Positions 8,640 through 19,147 of a stretch of DNA of 21,000 bases are shown here, piece by piece (the first letter of the stretch is position 1; each line of letters starts with the position of its first letter). The notes beneath the pieces were generated by a model. That model was given only the letters and a program-made list of their open reading frames with translations. It was not told where the DNA came from and did no database searches. The translations under genes were made by a program, and so were the position numbers. This stretch comes from Trachelipus rathkii (lineage: Eukaryota; Arthropoda; Malacostraca; Isopoda; Trachelipodidae), in contig JABUQX010032676.1 of NCBI GenBank assembly GCA_015478945.1, positions 7,501 to 28,500 of the forward strand. Direction: 5' to 3'.

Positions 8640-9760
8640 AATTTTTTATTAACAGTTGAAAGAGAGAGATCAATGATCGTAGCTCCACCAGCAGCGACGA
8701 GTGGTGCAGGCGCACGCCAAACTCAGTGACCTAATTAATGAACTCTGTTCGGCGTAGAAGATAACTCAGACTCAGAAATCTCCATTTCCTTGCATTAATT
8801 TCAGCATGTATTATAGATCTTTGGTATAATTTTTTTATCATGATTTTAACTAAGGGCGGGTGGGTCACTCCCTTTGGGGGGAGCGCGCACCGGTGATAGA
8901 TTCAATTTGTACTACCAAGTGGGTTACCGATATACCACTCCCCAATCTAACCACTGCTGCCGAGAAATCTCAGTTAGCGCGATAATACCGCATTGAAACA
9001 TCTGAACAAATGCTCAGAAGCGTCGGAGGCGGCTGGCTCTACAACGGTCGGAGTCCGGACACCGGATCGCGAAGCATAAACGCGGCGGAACGCAACGTCG
9101 GAGTGGCGTAAAAAAAAAACGATCCCCGCGTGTGAGGGTGAATTAGACGTTTTTCGGAGCATCGATCAGACTTTCACTTAGAGATATTACCGAGAATGTG
9201 TGCGAGTGTAACTAAATAACTACAATAAATTACTGAGAATCCAATCCTCGGTTCCCGGGCTGACCAAGATGATGAGAAATAAGAGCGGCACACGCGATCT
9301 CGAAACGTGCTTTTCAAACTGAGCCATCCCTTGCGTCCTCGTCCACGTGGCATACTTCATTCTTTCTGCCAATTGAAACATCAATATCTAGTGTACAATA
9401 AATCCACAGCGAACACCCTGGATCGATGATAGTGTAATGGCGCGTTTGAGGAGACCCTTAACTCATTCTCGGGTTTGGAAAAGCTCAAAGCAGTGGTTAG
9501 TGAGACGGCTGGCGGTAAGCGTGGCTACGCTCTCGGACAGTGGAGGTGACCCTCCCTCTCTACTAGTAGCGAGTGCTTACAGTGTAGATATATCATATGG
9601 AAATTTACCAACGGATTCGTTCCTTGTATTTCCCATATAGTACAGTCTAATATTCCAGGAGCAAAGAGTTGTGAGACCCCTATAACTCTAATTAAGTCCC
9701 TTAAATATCGAAAAGGGTGGTGAACGGAGTCGAAATCCTGCATCTACCTATAATACTCAT
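8640..9760. other. Moderate-GC shoulder of U, no supportable gene
   Basis: This stretch is visibly richer in GC than the arms and contains several small hairpins: AGCGT/ACGCT at 9518-9531 and GGAGG/CCTCC at 9542-9555. It is the inverted counterpart of 11345-12420. Matched landmarks include the bases near 9080-9120 with 11911-11960 (cactccgacgtt, gcgttccgc) and 9600-9700 with 11526-11600. The small ORFs at 8974-9162, 9437-9640 and 9525-9743 are not preserved in the mirrored copy. No tRNA or rRNA could be folded convincingly. Confidence 0.6.
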
Positions 9761-11345
9761 AGTGTGATGAACATGATAAATCACGCTATATAATCAAATA
9801 GAATTTATACTATATGGAGTTTTAGCGTATATATATATCACATAATAAATATTATATAAAAATATTTTTAATTATATAAAATATAAGGAGTAACGAAAAA
9901 TATTATTCACATACAGCTAGTCCAAGGTAACCTATATACGATATACATATCTTAGTACGTAACACAACATGAGTGATCAGTCGTGACCCGTTAGAAGATA
10001 TATTACTCAATAATGTGAGTGAGTACTAAGGTAGTAGCTCTTAGACTATATCATAATAGCATTACCGATGCCGCTTCTACTAATATATCTCACTACTATA
10101 TATACTATATATATATTATACATAAAAAAAAAAAAGAAGAGGTCAACATTATATATATATATTTTACTATAGGTGAGTGAAAAAAATGATAATTTATTTA
10201 ATAAAATATATATTATATAAATATCAATATTATATACTTCGATAACGTCCTTAAATTCGTTATATCTACACTATAGTATATATAATATATATATATATAT
10301 ATGATTAGCTCATTATATATATATATATATATGAGTGAGAGTGCATTATATATATTGAAACTCTGCTACATATTATATATATTTAAATAATATTATATTA
10401 CACCATACTATATATATATAATAATAGTTAATTTATAATATTCTCAATCAAGATATGGTGATGTATTGGAAACCTATATTACTCACTTTACTTAAAGGGC
10501 ATATCACTAATAATACGGCCTATTTATATTATTTTTTTTCATAAAAGGGGTTAAGCTTCAATTATATATATGAGGGTTCAGGAGCAGGCTAGATATATAT
10601 ATACCATAAAGTCAATATGAGATCGTAACTACTAGTGAGACATTGCAGTCAATATATATATAGTATACTATAACTAGTTATATAACTATATTAAGCACTT
10701 AAAGTGAGTAGTTGCGTATAAGATTAATATATATATTTAGTACTTAGTTATTTAATTTCATTATAATCATATAAAAATAAATACAATAAATTACAAACAT
10801 TATTATATTATATTGATATTCACTAATAGTATACTCACTATGTCCTATAAAAGGACATATACGAACCATATATCGTATATTATAATATAATATATATATA
10901 CAAAGGTGGGCATTATAATAAAATATGGTAATATTAAAATATAATATATAAAAAATAGATATATATATATACAATTGAGTATACACATTATAAACAGGTA
11001 TACTTTTACCTACTTATAGTAATATATATATAATATATATATATATATATTAGTTATAGTATACCTAAAATCCGCCTCTTATATATATCAGAAAAAAGAA
11101 GACATCCGCTAAATATATATTACTAGGATAACAGTTATTTATTTTACTCACAATATATCCTACATATATACTATTACTGTACTTTTACGATATATCGAAC
11201 TAACTAACATTAGTGAGCTTATATTTAGATAACTGTAATAGTACTATATTTTAAACTATATATTACTAATATAGATATATATATGAATAAGCGTATTTGC
11301 ACTTATTGAATAACATTATTATATATATAATTAATATATATATAG
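9760..11345. repeat. (TA)n-rich core around the mirror apex
   Basis: Very AT-rich, with many TATATATA runs. Weak but ordered mirror pairs continue through it: 10163-10190 with 10998-11022, 10237-10290 with 10810-10866, 10485-10520 with 10625-10708. They converge on about 10580. No coding content is supported; the 80-codon ORF at 10744-10986 is low-complexity Tyr/Ile sequence. Confidence 0.7.
10560..10610. other. Probable apex of the 21 kb mirror
   Basis: The innermost pair I can match is 10506-10519 (cactaataatacgg) with 10625-10638 (cgtaactactagtg on the plus strand). Between them, ATATATAT runs at 10563-10570 and 10593-10601 flank a short non-palindromic segment (gagggttcaggagcaggcta). This would be the loop of a closed hairpin end, or the turn-round point of a fold-back read. 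Confidence 0.55.
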
Positions 11346-11389
11346 TAGTATTGCAGGAGTTTGAGCTCCTACCATCCTACTCAACCCAT

Positions 11390-11510
11390 TTTTATTTTTT
11401 TTTTTTTTTTTTTTTATTTTTTTTTTTTTTTTTTATTTTTTTTTATTTTTAATATATAAAAATATAATTATTTATTTTTTTTTTTTTTTTTTTTTATTTT
11501 CCTTGTTTTT
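11390..11510 (+). repeat. Poly-T tract with single A interruptions
   Basis: About 120 bases almost wholly T. The mirrored position on the left (around 9690-9735) has no matching A tract, so the two halves differ here by an insertion of roughly 100 bp. Base-caller stutter is the likely cause; a real homopolymer insertion is possible. Confidence 0.8.
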
Positions 11511-11890
11511 TTTTATGAAGTAATAGAGTTATAGGTCTGAAAATTTGAATATAATGTATATATGGGATAAGGACGAAAAATCCGTGTAATTTCAAGTCTG
11601 TAGGATGTATTAAAGAGGGGGGTCACCCGCCTGAGAGCAGTAGCTCGACTCGGTCCAGCGTTTATACACCTTTTGGTGACTTTCCAATACCGAAAGAAAT
11701 GAGTTGAAAAGTCCATAACAGGCTAATCTCGATCCAGGTTTCGATGCCGTGGGAGAGATATAGCGAGCGAGTCAGTGCGGCGCGCGCGTGCGTTGCACAT
11801 ACACCTCAATGTATATTAAATTTATTAATTATTTCGTCACGAAGATCTTCAGTAATTTTCCTAAAGGAAATCGAATTCATGATCCGAAAG

Positions 11891-11920
11891 AACGATCCCT
11901 GTAAGGGATCGTTTATTTTT
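11891..11920 (+). terminator. Terminator-like perfect hairpin followed by T-rich run
   Basis: AACGATCCC (11891-11899) and GGGATCGTT (11905-11913) form a perfect 9-bp stem with loop TGTAA, followed by tattttttta. The shape is that of an intrinsic terminator. The mirrored left sequence (about 9110-9135) keeps one side of the stem next to an A10 run but pairs imperfectly. No gene ends just upstream, so a terminator role is doubtful. Confidence 0.35.
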
Positions 11921-12327
11921 TTATCAGCACTCCGACGTTATTGCGTTCCGCGTCGCGTGTTTCTTCATTCGCATCCGGTTCCTGAGACTTCGACGTATAG
12001 TAGAGCCAAGCCTGCCTGCCGCCTCTGCAACATTTATACGTTATCAGTGCTAAATTTGGATAGAGATGGTTATAGAATGAATTGAGGATAACCTTCAATT
12101 GTATATCAAAGTTATTATCATCAACTAGTGGGTTATTCCACCTATACAATAGATAGGGAGGGAACTGCACGAGATACACATGCTCATTTTTTTTTTATGA
12201 CTTTTTGTACGAATCATCGTTGATTTGATAAAGAATATGGCAATAAAATTAAAGAGTGGTTTTAAGCCAGCGATTCAAGAGTTAGTGTAGTTTCTCATTA
12301 GAAAAGAACTTTGATATGGAAATTCAA

Positions 12328-12373
12328 GGAGTTGGACTCCGGCACCGGTGGCTGGAGTAGCCACTGCGTGCCG
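12328..12373 (+). repeat. Tandem hairpins in U
   Basis: GGAGT/ACTCC with loop TGG (12328-12340) overlaps by one base a longer stem: CGGCAC CGGTGGCT (12340-12353) pairs with AGCCACTG and, after one bulged C, GTGCCG (12359-12373). The loop is GGAGT, with one G-T pair. The mirrored left copy near 8670-8720 (caccagcagcgacgagtggt) is related but folds less well. Confidence 0.6.
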
Positions 12374-12544
12374 TGTTCATAAATATCAGTAAAATAATAA
12401 GTTCGGTGTCACATGAGGGTTATCGAGTTGTCGGTTTAGTAGTTTTTCTGACAAATTATTAGATTGATGCATAATTAGTCCTCTATTTATATAGGGTGTC
12501 TTATGGACCCCGTTTCCCCACTTTGACAATGAGAGGATATACCT

Positions 12545-12716
12545 TAGACTGAAAAAGAAAGAGAAAAAACTAGAAAAAATAAAAGTAGGAAGAAATCAGA
12601 AGAAAAAGAAAATAAGACAGAAAGATATTAGAAGGGAAACCTCAAAAAACAAAGGATATTAGAAGGGTAAACCTCCGAAACGAGAAGAAACACGAAACGT
12701 GGTAAAAGGACAGATA
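12545..12716 (+). other. Purine-rich tract with a 31-bp direct repeat
   Basis: Almost all A and G; the mirrored counterpart of the pyrimidine tract at 8431-8514, but about twice as long. It contains gatattagaagggaaacctc (12624-12643) repeated with one extra base at 12655-12675. That duplication is absent on the left and accounts for part of the length difference. Confidence 0.6.
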
Positions 12717-12880
12717 TAACTCTGGGAGCTCTTACGGGAGTGTAATTATGGATATAATATGAAATGTGTCTATGGGTGTCAACAAGGGAGCTAGGCTGTG
12801 TGGCGGTAAGGGGAGCTGAAGTGTCAGTCCATTAAATATTAACTATGAGTAATGAGGGTGATGTGACCTAATAACAGATG
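12717..12880. other. Poorly matched junction between mirrored U and arm Y
   Basis: This stretch should mirror about 8340-8430 but matches only in fragments (attaaat... near 12832 and gatgttggtg near 12877). It is the noisiest mirrored segment. No gene, RNA or repeat of its own is visible. Confidence 0.4.
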
Positions 12881-13902
12881 TTGGTGCGTGGCTTATCATA
12901 TGTTTTTTCGGGTTCTGTCAGTGATTTCGAAAAAATAATGGTTTTCAGTAACACACTTCAGAAATAAAAGTTTGTCTTATTCTTTTTGCATGATTATACC
13001 TTACAAATGTTACGTTTTCGTATATACAACCCTAAGAGCATAATCACTAAATCAAACCCCCTCCAAACAGCAATCCAACCCTCCCTACCATATGTACTGA
13101 TCTGGGATCTATTTATTATTGATTAAGTGTTACATTTTGAGTTCATTTTTGGATAAACTAATCAAAAATCATAGTCTTTATCCAAGATCAGACAAATATG
13201 CTGACGTAACAAAGTTTTTAGTATTTTCCATCACAGCTGTGGATTATCTGATCTATGAATAAAACCCACAACGAGAAACTTAGCCCATCTTAGACAGGAA
13301 TAAAATGGTTAACGTTAACAAGTTTCACATTTAACACGCAGTTAAAGTAAACTAACAAAGCATCGCAAAACCTAACTTAAGTTCCACTTTGTCAGCGCTG
13401 TATCTAACATAACAGATGTTATTTTACATTAACATGGTGATATGTAACAGCAAAAATTTGCCATAACCTTGTTTAATTATCATACAAACCAGCGAGTATA
13501 CTCTAACGTAACAAAGCTTTCCATTAATAAAGCTAAACATAGCATCAACTGAACTAAAAAATAATGTACAAAGGCAAGCCAGAAAACATCTTAAGCAAGA
13601 ATAAGATGCTAACATTAATAAAGATCCACACTTAACACTAGTAAAGTAACTATCATGTAAAGACACAAAGTTAAAGTTTTATTCTCTGTAAAAGCTAAAA
13701 TATGAACATGAATTCTACTGTAACAAACAACCGTACACGAATAACACAGCCAGCCCCAACATCTTAAACAACAAAGCGTACATAAGGGGGCAGAAACATG
13801 TTTTCAGGTGTATAACATATTATATTCATAAAAAAACATTAAATAAATAAAATACATTCGTACAATATAAAGCTTTTTAAATATATTTATTAAACCGTCT
13901 AA

Positions 13903-14714
13903 TCAGGTGGACCTAGGATTCTGTATAAATTGAGCAAGTTCTATATGTTTCTCCAGAGATTCAACACCATCCAAAAGGATGTATGCATAAATACAACTTG
14001 CTGCACTAAACCATTTTTCTGCATATTTCGGTTCAACAGCACTCACTCGCTCACGCCAGAGAGAAGAAAACGTATCCTGGCTGATAGTTATTAAGGCATT
14101 TCTGTTTACTGCATTATACGGAAACCACATGTTTCAGTGTTAATATCGTAGATTACACCATGCGCTATATGAATTTAAGTCCTGCGAGTATGGCGACCAC
14201 CTTTAAGAGAGACTTTAAGTCAGTTTCATGTTAAACAGCTGTTCATATTTGCATGATTGTCTGAACACAGTGAAACCTATACACTACGCATGGAATGTGA
14301 AAGCATCATTGGGTTTCCAATAGTTGCGTACATCAATACTTTTAACATTGTCAGATGCAGTGAAAGCAACATCTATTCTATTATAGCCGCTCAAACTGTC
14401 ACCTCTGATTTCATCAAGAGACGATGTTACAGATGACACATACTCAGCCTTTATCCAAGCTTCGAGGCTGTCGATAATCTGGAGGAATTCTTCAACCTGA
14501 TATGATTAAAGGTATACTTACTTGCACCTACCAATTGGAATACAGGTAATATATCGCTCCACATTCGTTTTACGAAAAAATGTAAATGACACATCGTTGG
14601 GATATTACAAAAGCTCTCGTAAAGAGGACGTCCTGTAGGAGCTAGAACGAGAGGTCGTCATACTCAACCAAGCGAACAATGTCTTACTGCCGAAATTCGT
14701 ATGTATAAACAGAT
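13903..14714 (-). pseudogene. Arm-encoded protein, copy Y (frameshifts and in-frame TGA)
   Basis: The C-terminal part is the cleanest of the four copies: 14130-13903 on the minus strand reads from MWFPYNAVNRNALI through SSLWRERVSAVEPKYAEKWF to the stop, including LAQFIQNP. The other copies support this tail in scattered frames. Just upstream, minus-strand TGA at 14136-14134 replaces the CGA of the X copies; this is the same difference as in Y'. The 75-codon ORF beginning at the next ATG is therefore probably the tail of a longer protein, not a separate gene. N-terminal parts match RNYWKPNDAV-type and EEFLQII sequence of X' after small indels. Function unknown. Confidence 0.6.
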
Positions 14715-14822
14715 CTATTTAAAGGTAATGAGATTCTTCTTTCAACCAATAGAAGAAAGTAAACAAGAACAACGACGTACGATGAACCAGCACATCAGTC
14801 TCAAACGGTATATATTCTCGAG

Positions 14823-14935
14823 GTTCGTTTAAACTGTGTTGTTGTTCGTTGGTTTGTTGCTGATGCTGTTGATTCTTGCAGTGGCGGTTTGCTGTTATGG
14901 TTGTTGTTGTTATTGATTGTTTTGTTGTTGTAGAG
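14823..14935 (-). repeat. Trinucleotide tract, copy Y
   Basis: A GTT/TTG-type repeat on the plus strand (CAA/AAC on minus) between the coding region and the modules, matching 1998-2113 and the mirrored tracts. It is more interrupted than the Y' copy, probably by read errors. Confidence 0.65.
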
Positions 14936-14989
14936 GGTATGGTTCCTGTGTTTATATTTCAACGTCTTCCATTTATCACAACATATTGA

Positions 14990-16640
14990 TTAATTTATCA
15001 TATCTGTGATCATACGAACTATGCTCTAGGCGTAATAAGCTTTCCGCGATCAATAAAGCTAACATGATGTACCATGAACTAACAGATTTAACGACAAATC
15101 TGACAAAACCTTAAAACCGAATAAACTGCTATCATTAAAAAAGTTAATACTTGCCAATAGTAAGTAACTAACATTACAAGCAAAACGTAACCTAGTCACA
15201 CGTTTTTTTTCAAGCAATGTCTCTAACATATCTATAATTTTTGTTTTTAAGCTTATCATCTTTTTAGACTATTATTTTACATTCCCCTTTCAGAAAAATT
15301 TCAAAATGAAACATGAAAATGATTTTACTGCTTTAACCAATTACATAAAGTGATGCAATACTTATTATACTTTATTAAACAAACTGGTAAATTTGGCAAC
15401 TGCGTATCATACAGAGGTGATTTGACAGAAATGTATAGACTTGGGAGCTGAGTTATATATATAAATCAGTGAGCTACTCGATGGTGTATTCATAATCATA
15501 GCAAAAAGTCTATGGCAAAACTAACATTATTCAACAAAAACTTAACCTAGGTCCACGTTTCTACACATCAACGTCAGTTAACACAGTAATATCTTCAAAA
15601 ACTCATCATTTCTAACAAATTAAATGTTAATTTTACATTGCACATAGTAATATATTTAACAAGGATTTATCATATTCTTGACCAATTATCATACAAACCA
15701 CCAACGAATAACTGTAAACACCCAAATTTTAATCCAAAAAAATAACACAGAAAATAAGTTCTTTATATACGAACCATCGATATATGCTTAACCAACAAAG
15801 CTTTAGCGTCAATAAAGCTACCATATCATATAAACCGCAACTAAGAATATAATGTACAAATGCAAACTTAACATACCTCGTGTAAGAATATCAGCTAACA
15901 TCCTGAAATTCCCTACATTGTCAAAAGGTAAGTAGCTAATAGGCTCACACAATGACTCGATATGTTCCTAACTTTTCTCACAATATCCAGCATCAGGTAA
16001 AGGCCGCATTTCATCTAACCAAAATCCTTAACAAGTGACCAATTATCAGAAAAAAGAAAGATACCAGACAACTCTGGAAGCTATGAATTAACACCAAGCT
16101 TCATAAAAGTCGTCACTCGTTTTGAGTAATGAAGGCATCAATTGTCCTATGCAATAAACATAGACATTAGGCAAATTCTAAGGGTAACTAACATACCCAG
16201 GCAAGAAAACTTAACCTAGGCTCACGTTTCATACACACACCTAATCGTCAGTTAACACAGTAATATCTTACAAAAAACTCACCATTTCTCTAACAAATCA
16301 GTGTTATTTTCACATTGTCATAGTAATATTTCAATAACGTACCTAACTTACGATATAAACGTGTTTCAATTAATCCAGTAAATCAACCTCCCATCTCATG
16401 CAGTCCCCTTACCCAATCCATGCCGCCTGTGATCTATTGAACTATTGATCAATTGATATTTCGAGTATCATTTTTGGACAAACATCAACATAAAAATAAG
16501 TTCTTTATATACTAACCTAGGAATATCTACTTAACCAACAAAGTTTTAGCATCATAAAGCTAACAAATCATAACGGCGACTAGGAATTTAATGTACAAAT
16601 GCAGACCTAACATACCTCACGTATTGAATAAACAGCTAAC
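14990..16640 (+). repeat. Module array, arm Y
   Basis: A degenerate GTTAAC-type unit (14990-15260), a landmark gagctactcgatggtgtatt (15471-15490), then two 0.7 kb modules with diagnostic blocks at 15537-15622 and 16208-16298. TTTATATAC sites are at about 15761 and 16502. Nothing coding is shared with the other arms. An ORF at 15259-15059 (minus) is not preserved elsewhere. Confidence 0.7.
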
Positions 16641-17100
16641 ATCCTGAAAAAAAAAAAAATTCCCTACTGATCAAGGCAAGTAGCTAACAGGTCACACAAT
16701 ACTCGATATGTTCCCTCTTTTTGAGCATATTAGCAACAGGTAAAGCCGTATAATCTAACAAAATCCCTTAACAAGTGATCAATCTAAATCACAAGATGCA
16801 CCGTCTTTGAACTATAAATTGACAGCTAATCTTCATCAAGTGTCACTCCTGTCGAGTATAACATCTTTTGACCTACGAATAAACATAAGACATTAGCAAA
16901 AGTTTAGGGCAAACCTGACATTATTCAACAAAAACTTAATAACCTAGGGATCACTTTCTAACAACATCATCGTCAAGTTAACACAGTAATTCTTTCAACA
17001 AAAACTCATCATTCTCTAACAAATTCAGTGTTATTTCCACATTGTTATAGTAATATTTAACATAACATACTCCTAACTTACGAATAACAGTTTTCATTAA
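16640..17100 (+). repeat. Extra truncated module next to S', Y side
   Basis: Third copy of the 0.7 kb unit, diagnostic block at 16936-17025, ending directly at S'. It contains an A13 run at 16647-16659 where other copies have AAA. It is the mirrored form of 4011-4495. Its presence on the Y side in both halves, and absence on the X side in both, is the best evidence that the halves are the same DNA in opposite orientation. Confidence 0.75.
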
Positions 17101-17276
17101 CCACGAGTATCTGAAGCAACACATTACCCTTCCGAGAGAAAAACCCAGGGGATGAGCCCGCTTTAAAGGGAATCCGCAGATGGGGGATCAACCCCGAAGG
17201 GGGTGTAAGCGGGCTTTGGGCCTCAGCCGAAGGGCTGAGGCTCTTACCCCTCCTCGGAGGGGTAAAGCCCGCTTTT
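17101..17276 (-). other. GC-rich multi-hairpin spacer S' (inverted copy of S)
   Basis: Reverse-complement copy of 3839-4010. Here the enclosing stem is perfect over 11 bp: AAGCGGGCTTT (17207-17217) with AAAGCCCGCTT (17264-17274). Inside are CCTCAGCC/GGCTGAGG (17221-17240) and TTACCCCTCC/GGAGGGGTAA-type pairs (17244-17265); outside is ACCCC/GGGGT (17191-17204). The ends of an ORF that reads through it (17180-17374) are not conserved with S. Confidence 0.85.
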
Positions 17277-18930
17277 TTAGGATGTTAGCTGTTTATTCAT
17301 ACGTGAGGTTGTTACGGTCTGCATTTGTACATTATATTCCTCGTCGCGTTTATGATTTGTTAGCTTTTAATTGATGCTAAAACTTTGTTGGTTAAGCAGA
17401 TATTCGTAGGTTAGTATATAAAGAACTTATTTTATGTTATGTTTGTCCAAAATGATAATTGAAATATTTGAATTAATAGTTCAATAGATCACAGCCGGAT
17501 GGGATGGGTAGGGAACTGCATGGATGGGTGGTTTGATTTACTGATTAAATGATTTACTGTTAGGTCTTAAGTTCGGTATTTTTATGTTAAATATTACGAT
17601 GCACGTGTAGATACCACGGATTGTTAGGGAAATGATGATTTTGTTAAGATCCATTACTGTGCTTAACTGACGATGATGTGTTAGAAAGCGTGCGCCTAGG
17701 TTAAGTTTTGGCTGGGTAATGTTAGGTTTGCTACTAGAATTTTGTTAATGTCTATGTTTATTCATAGGACAATTGATGTTATATCAAACGAGTGACACTT
17801 TTGATGAAGCTGGTGTTAATTCATAGTTCCCAATGTTGGTATCTTTGATAGTTTGGTCACTTTGTTAAGGGATTTTGTTAGATGATTCGGCTTTACCTGT
17901 TGCTGATATGTGAGAAAGTAGGACATAGTCGATTATTGTGTGACCTATTAGCTACTTTACCTTTTGACAAGTAGGGAATTTTCAGATGTTAGCTGATTAT
18001 TCTCACACACGAGGTATGTTAAGTTTGCATTGTACATTATATTCTTGTTGCGGTTATGATAAGGTAGCTTTATTGACGCTAAAGCTTTGTTGCGTTAGCA
18101 ATATATTCGATGGTTAGTATAGTAAAAAATCTATTTTTGTGTTATGTTTGGTAAACTTTGTTATGTTTACAACTAATTGGTGGATGGTCAGCATAAAATG
18201 GTCAAGAATAATGCTCAAATTCTTATAAATATTACTTGTCAATGTAAAATATTTAACGTTAATTTGGTTTAGAGAAATATGAGTTTTTGTAAGATATTAC
18301 TGTGTTAACTGAAGGAAAATGTGTTAGAAACGTGAGCCTAGGTTATGTTTTTTGTTGAGTTAATGTTAGGTTTGCCTTAGACTTTTGCTATGATTATGAA
18401 TACCCATCGCGTAGCTCAACTGATTTATATAATATAACTCAGCTCCTAAGTCTATACATGGCTGTCAAATCACCTCTGTATGATAGCAGTTGCCAGATTT
18501 ACCCGTTTGTTTAATAAATATAATAAGTGTTGCATCACTTTATGTAAATGGTTAAAAGCAAAATCATTTCATGCTTTTTCATGTTGAAATTTTCTGAAGG
18601 GGGAAGTAGTCTAAAAAAGAGATAAGCTTAAAAAACAAAAAATTAGTATTGATATGTTAGAGACATGCTTGAGAAAACGTGGACTAGGTTAGTTTTGCTT
18701 GTAATGGTTAAGTTTTACTTACTATTGGCAATATCGGAACTTTGTTTACTGATAGCAGTTTATTCGGGCATAAGGTGTGTCAGATTTGTCGTTGGACATT
18801 ATTTTATTAGTTCATGTTAAATCATGTTAGCTTTATTGATCGGGAAAGCTTATTACGCTAGAGCATATCGTTGATCAGTATGATAATTAAGTTAGATTGT
18901 TTGATAAATGAGACGTTGAAATATAACACA
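17277..18930 (-). repeat. Two 0.7 kb modules plus linker, arm X'
   Basis: Diagnostic blocks at 17631-17712 and 18276-18348 on the minus strand. The linker at 18380-18930 matches 2114-2700 inverted. No conserved reading frame is seen. The short ORF 19081-18887 (minus) is the complement of the trinucleotide tract. Confidence 0.65.
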
Positions 18931-18939
18931 GGAACCTTA

Positions 18940-19040
18940 CCTCTACAACACCAACAACAACAACAACCATAACAGCAACCGCCACTGCAAGAACAACAGC
19001 ATCAGCACACAACAACAACGAACAACAGTTCAAACAACCT
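18940..19040 (+). repeat. Trinucleotide tract, copy X'
   Basis: CAA/AAC repeat with interruptions (aaccgccactgcaagaac in the middle), followed by ttcaaacaacctcgagaata, which is also conserved in the other arms. Gln, Asn and Thr frames are all possible. Confidence 0.65.
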
Positions 19041-19147
19041 CGAGAATATATACCCTTTTGAGCTGAAAGTGTGAGTTTCATCGTTACGTCGTGTTCTTGT
19101 TTTTAACTTTCTCTGATTGGTTGAAGAAAGATCTCGTTTACCTTTAG

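Larger units (their letters stand above)
11345..12420. other. Mirrored moderate-GC shoulder of U
   Basis: Inverted, more diverged copy of 8600-9760. Matched pieces include atcctactcaaccc (11374-11387) with the complement of 9715-9735, agagttatagg (11525-11535) with 9680-9695, gggttatcgag (12417-12427) with about 8590-8605, and the cactccgacgtt region. Small ORFs here (11513-11716, 11744-12085, 11913-12179) are not shared with the left copy and are judged spurious. Confidence 0.6.
12880..16640 (+). repeat. Arm Y of inner inverted repeat (right half)
   Basis: Mirrored copy of arm Y' and, through the inner symmetry, an inverted copy of X' (17277-21000). The order is as in arm X: AT-rich outer end, GTTAAC-rich modules (13190-13660), conserved block at 13745-13797 (cagccccaacatcttaaac...), coding region (13903-14714, minus), trinucleotide tract (14823-14935), then 0.7 kb modules (motif at 15537-15622 and 16208-16298). 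Confidence 0.9.

Noticed and set aside
9000..9743. Small ORFs at 8974-9162, 9437-9640 and 9525-9743
   Set aside because: Higher GC makes chance ORFs likelier here. None is conserved with the mirrored copy, and no motif is recognisable.
10017..10050. ACTAAGGTAG near 10026, another rRNA-like word
   Set aside because: Isolated match within TA-rich low-complexity sequence with no supporting context.
11344..11390. Possible tRNA around the AGGAG/CTCCT hairpin (either strand)
   Set aside because: No acceptor stem or anticodon arm could be built, and the mirrored left sequence does not fold the same way.
11716..11735. ATAACAGGCTAATC resembles a conserved large-subunit rRNA motif, suggesting a fragmented mitochondrial rRNA
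   Set aside because: The mirrored position on the left (about 9420-9440) does not keep the motif, and no neighbouring rRNA helices or other rRNA fragments are visible. Probably chance.
11744..12179. Overlapping 113- and 88-codon ORFs on opposite strands
   Set aside because: Neither is preserved in the inverted counterpart at 8900-9430, and both lie in a segment with many indels.
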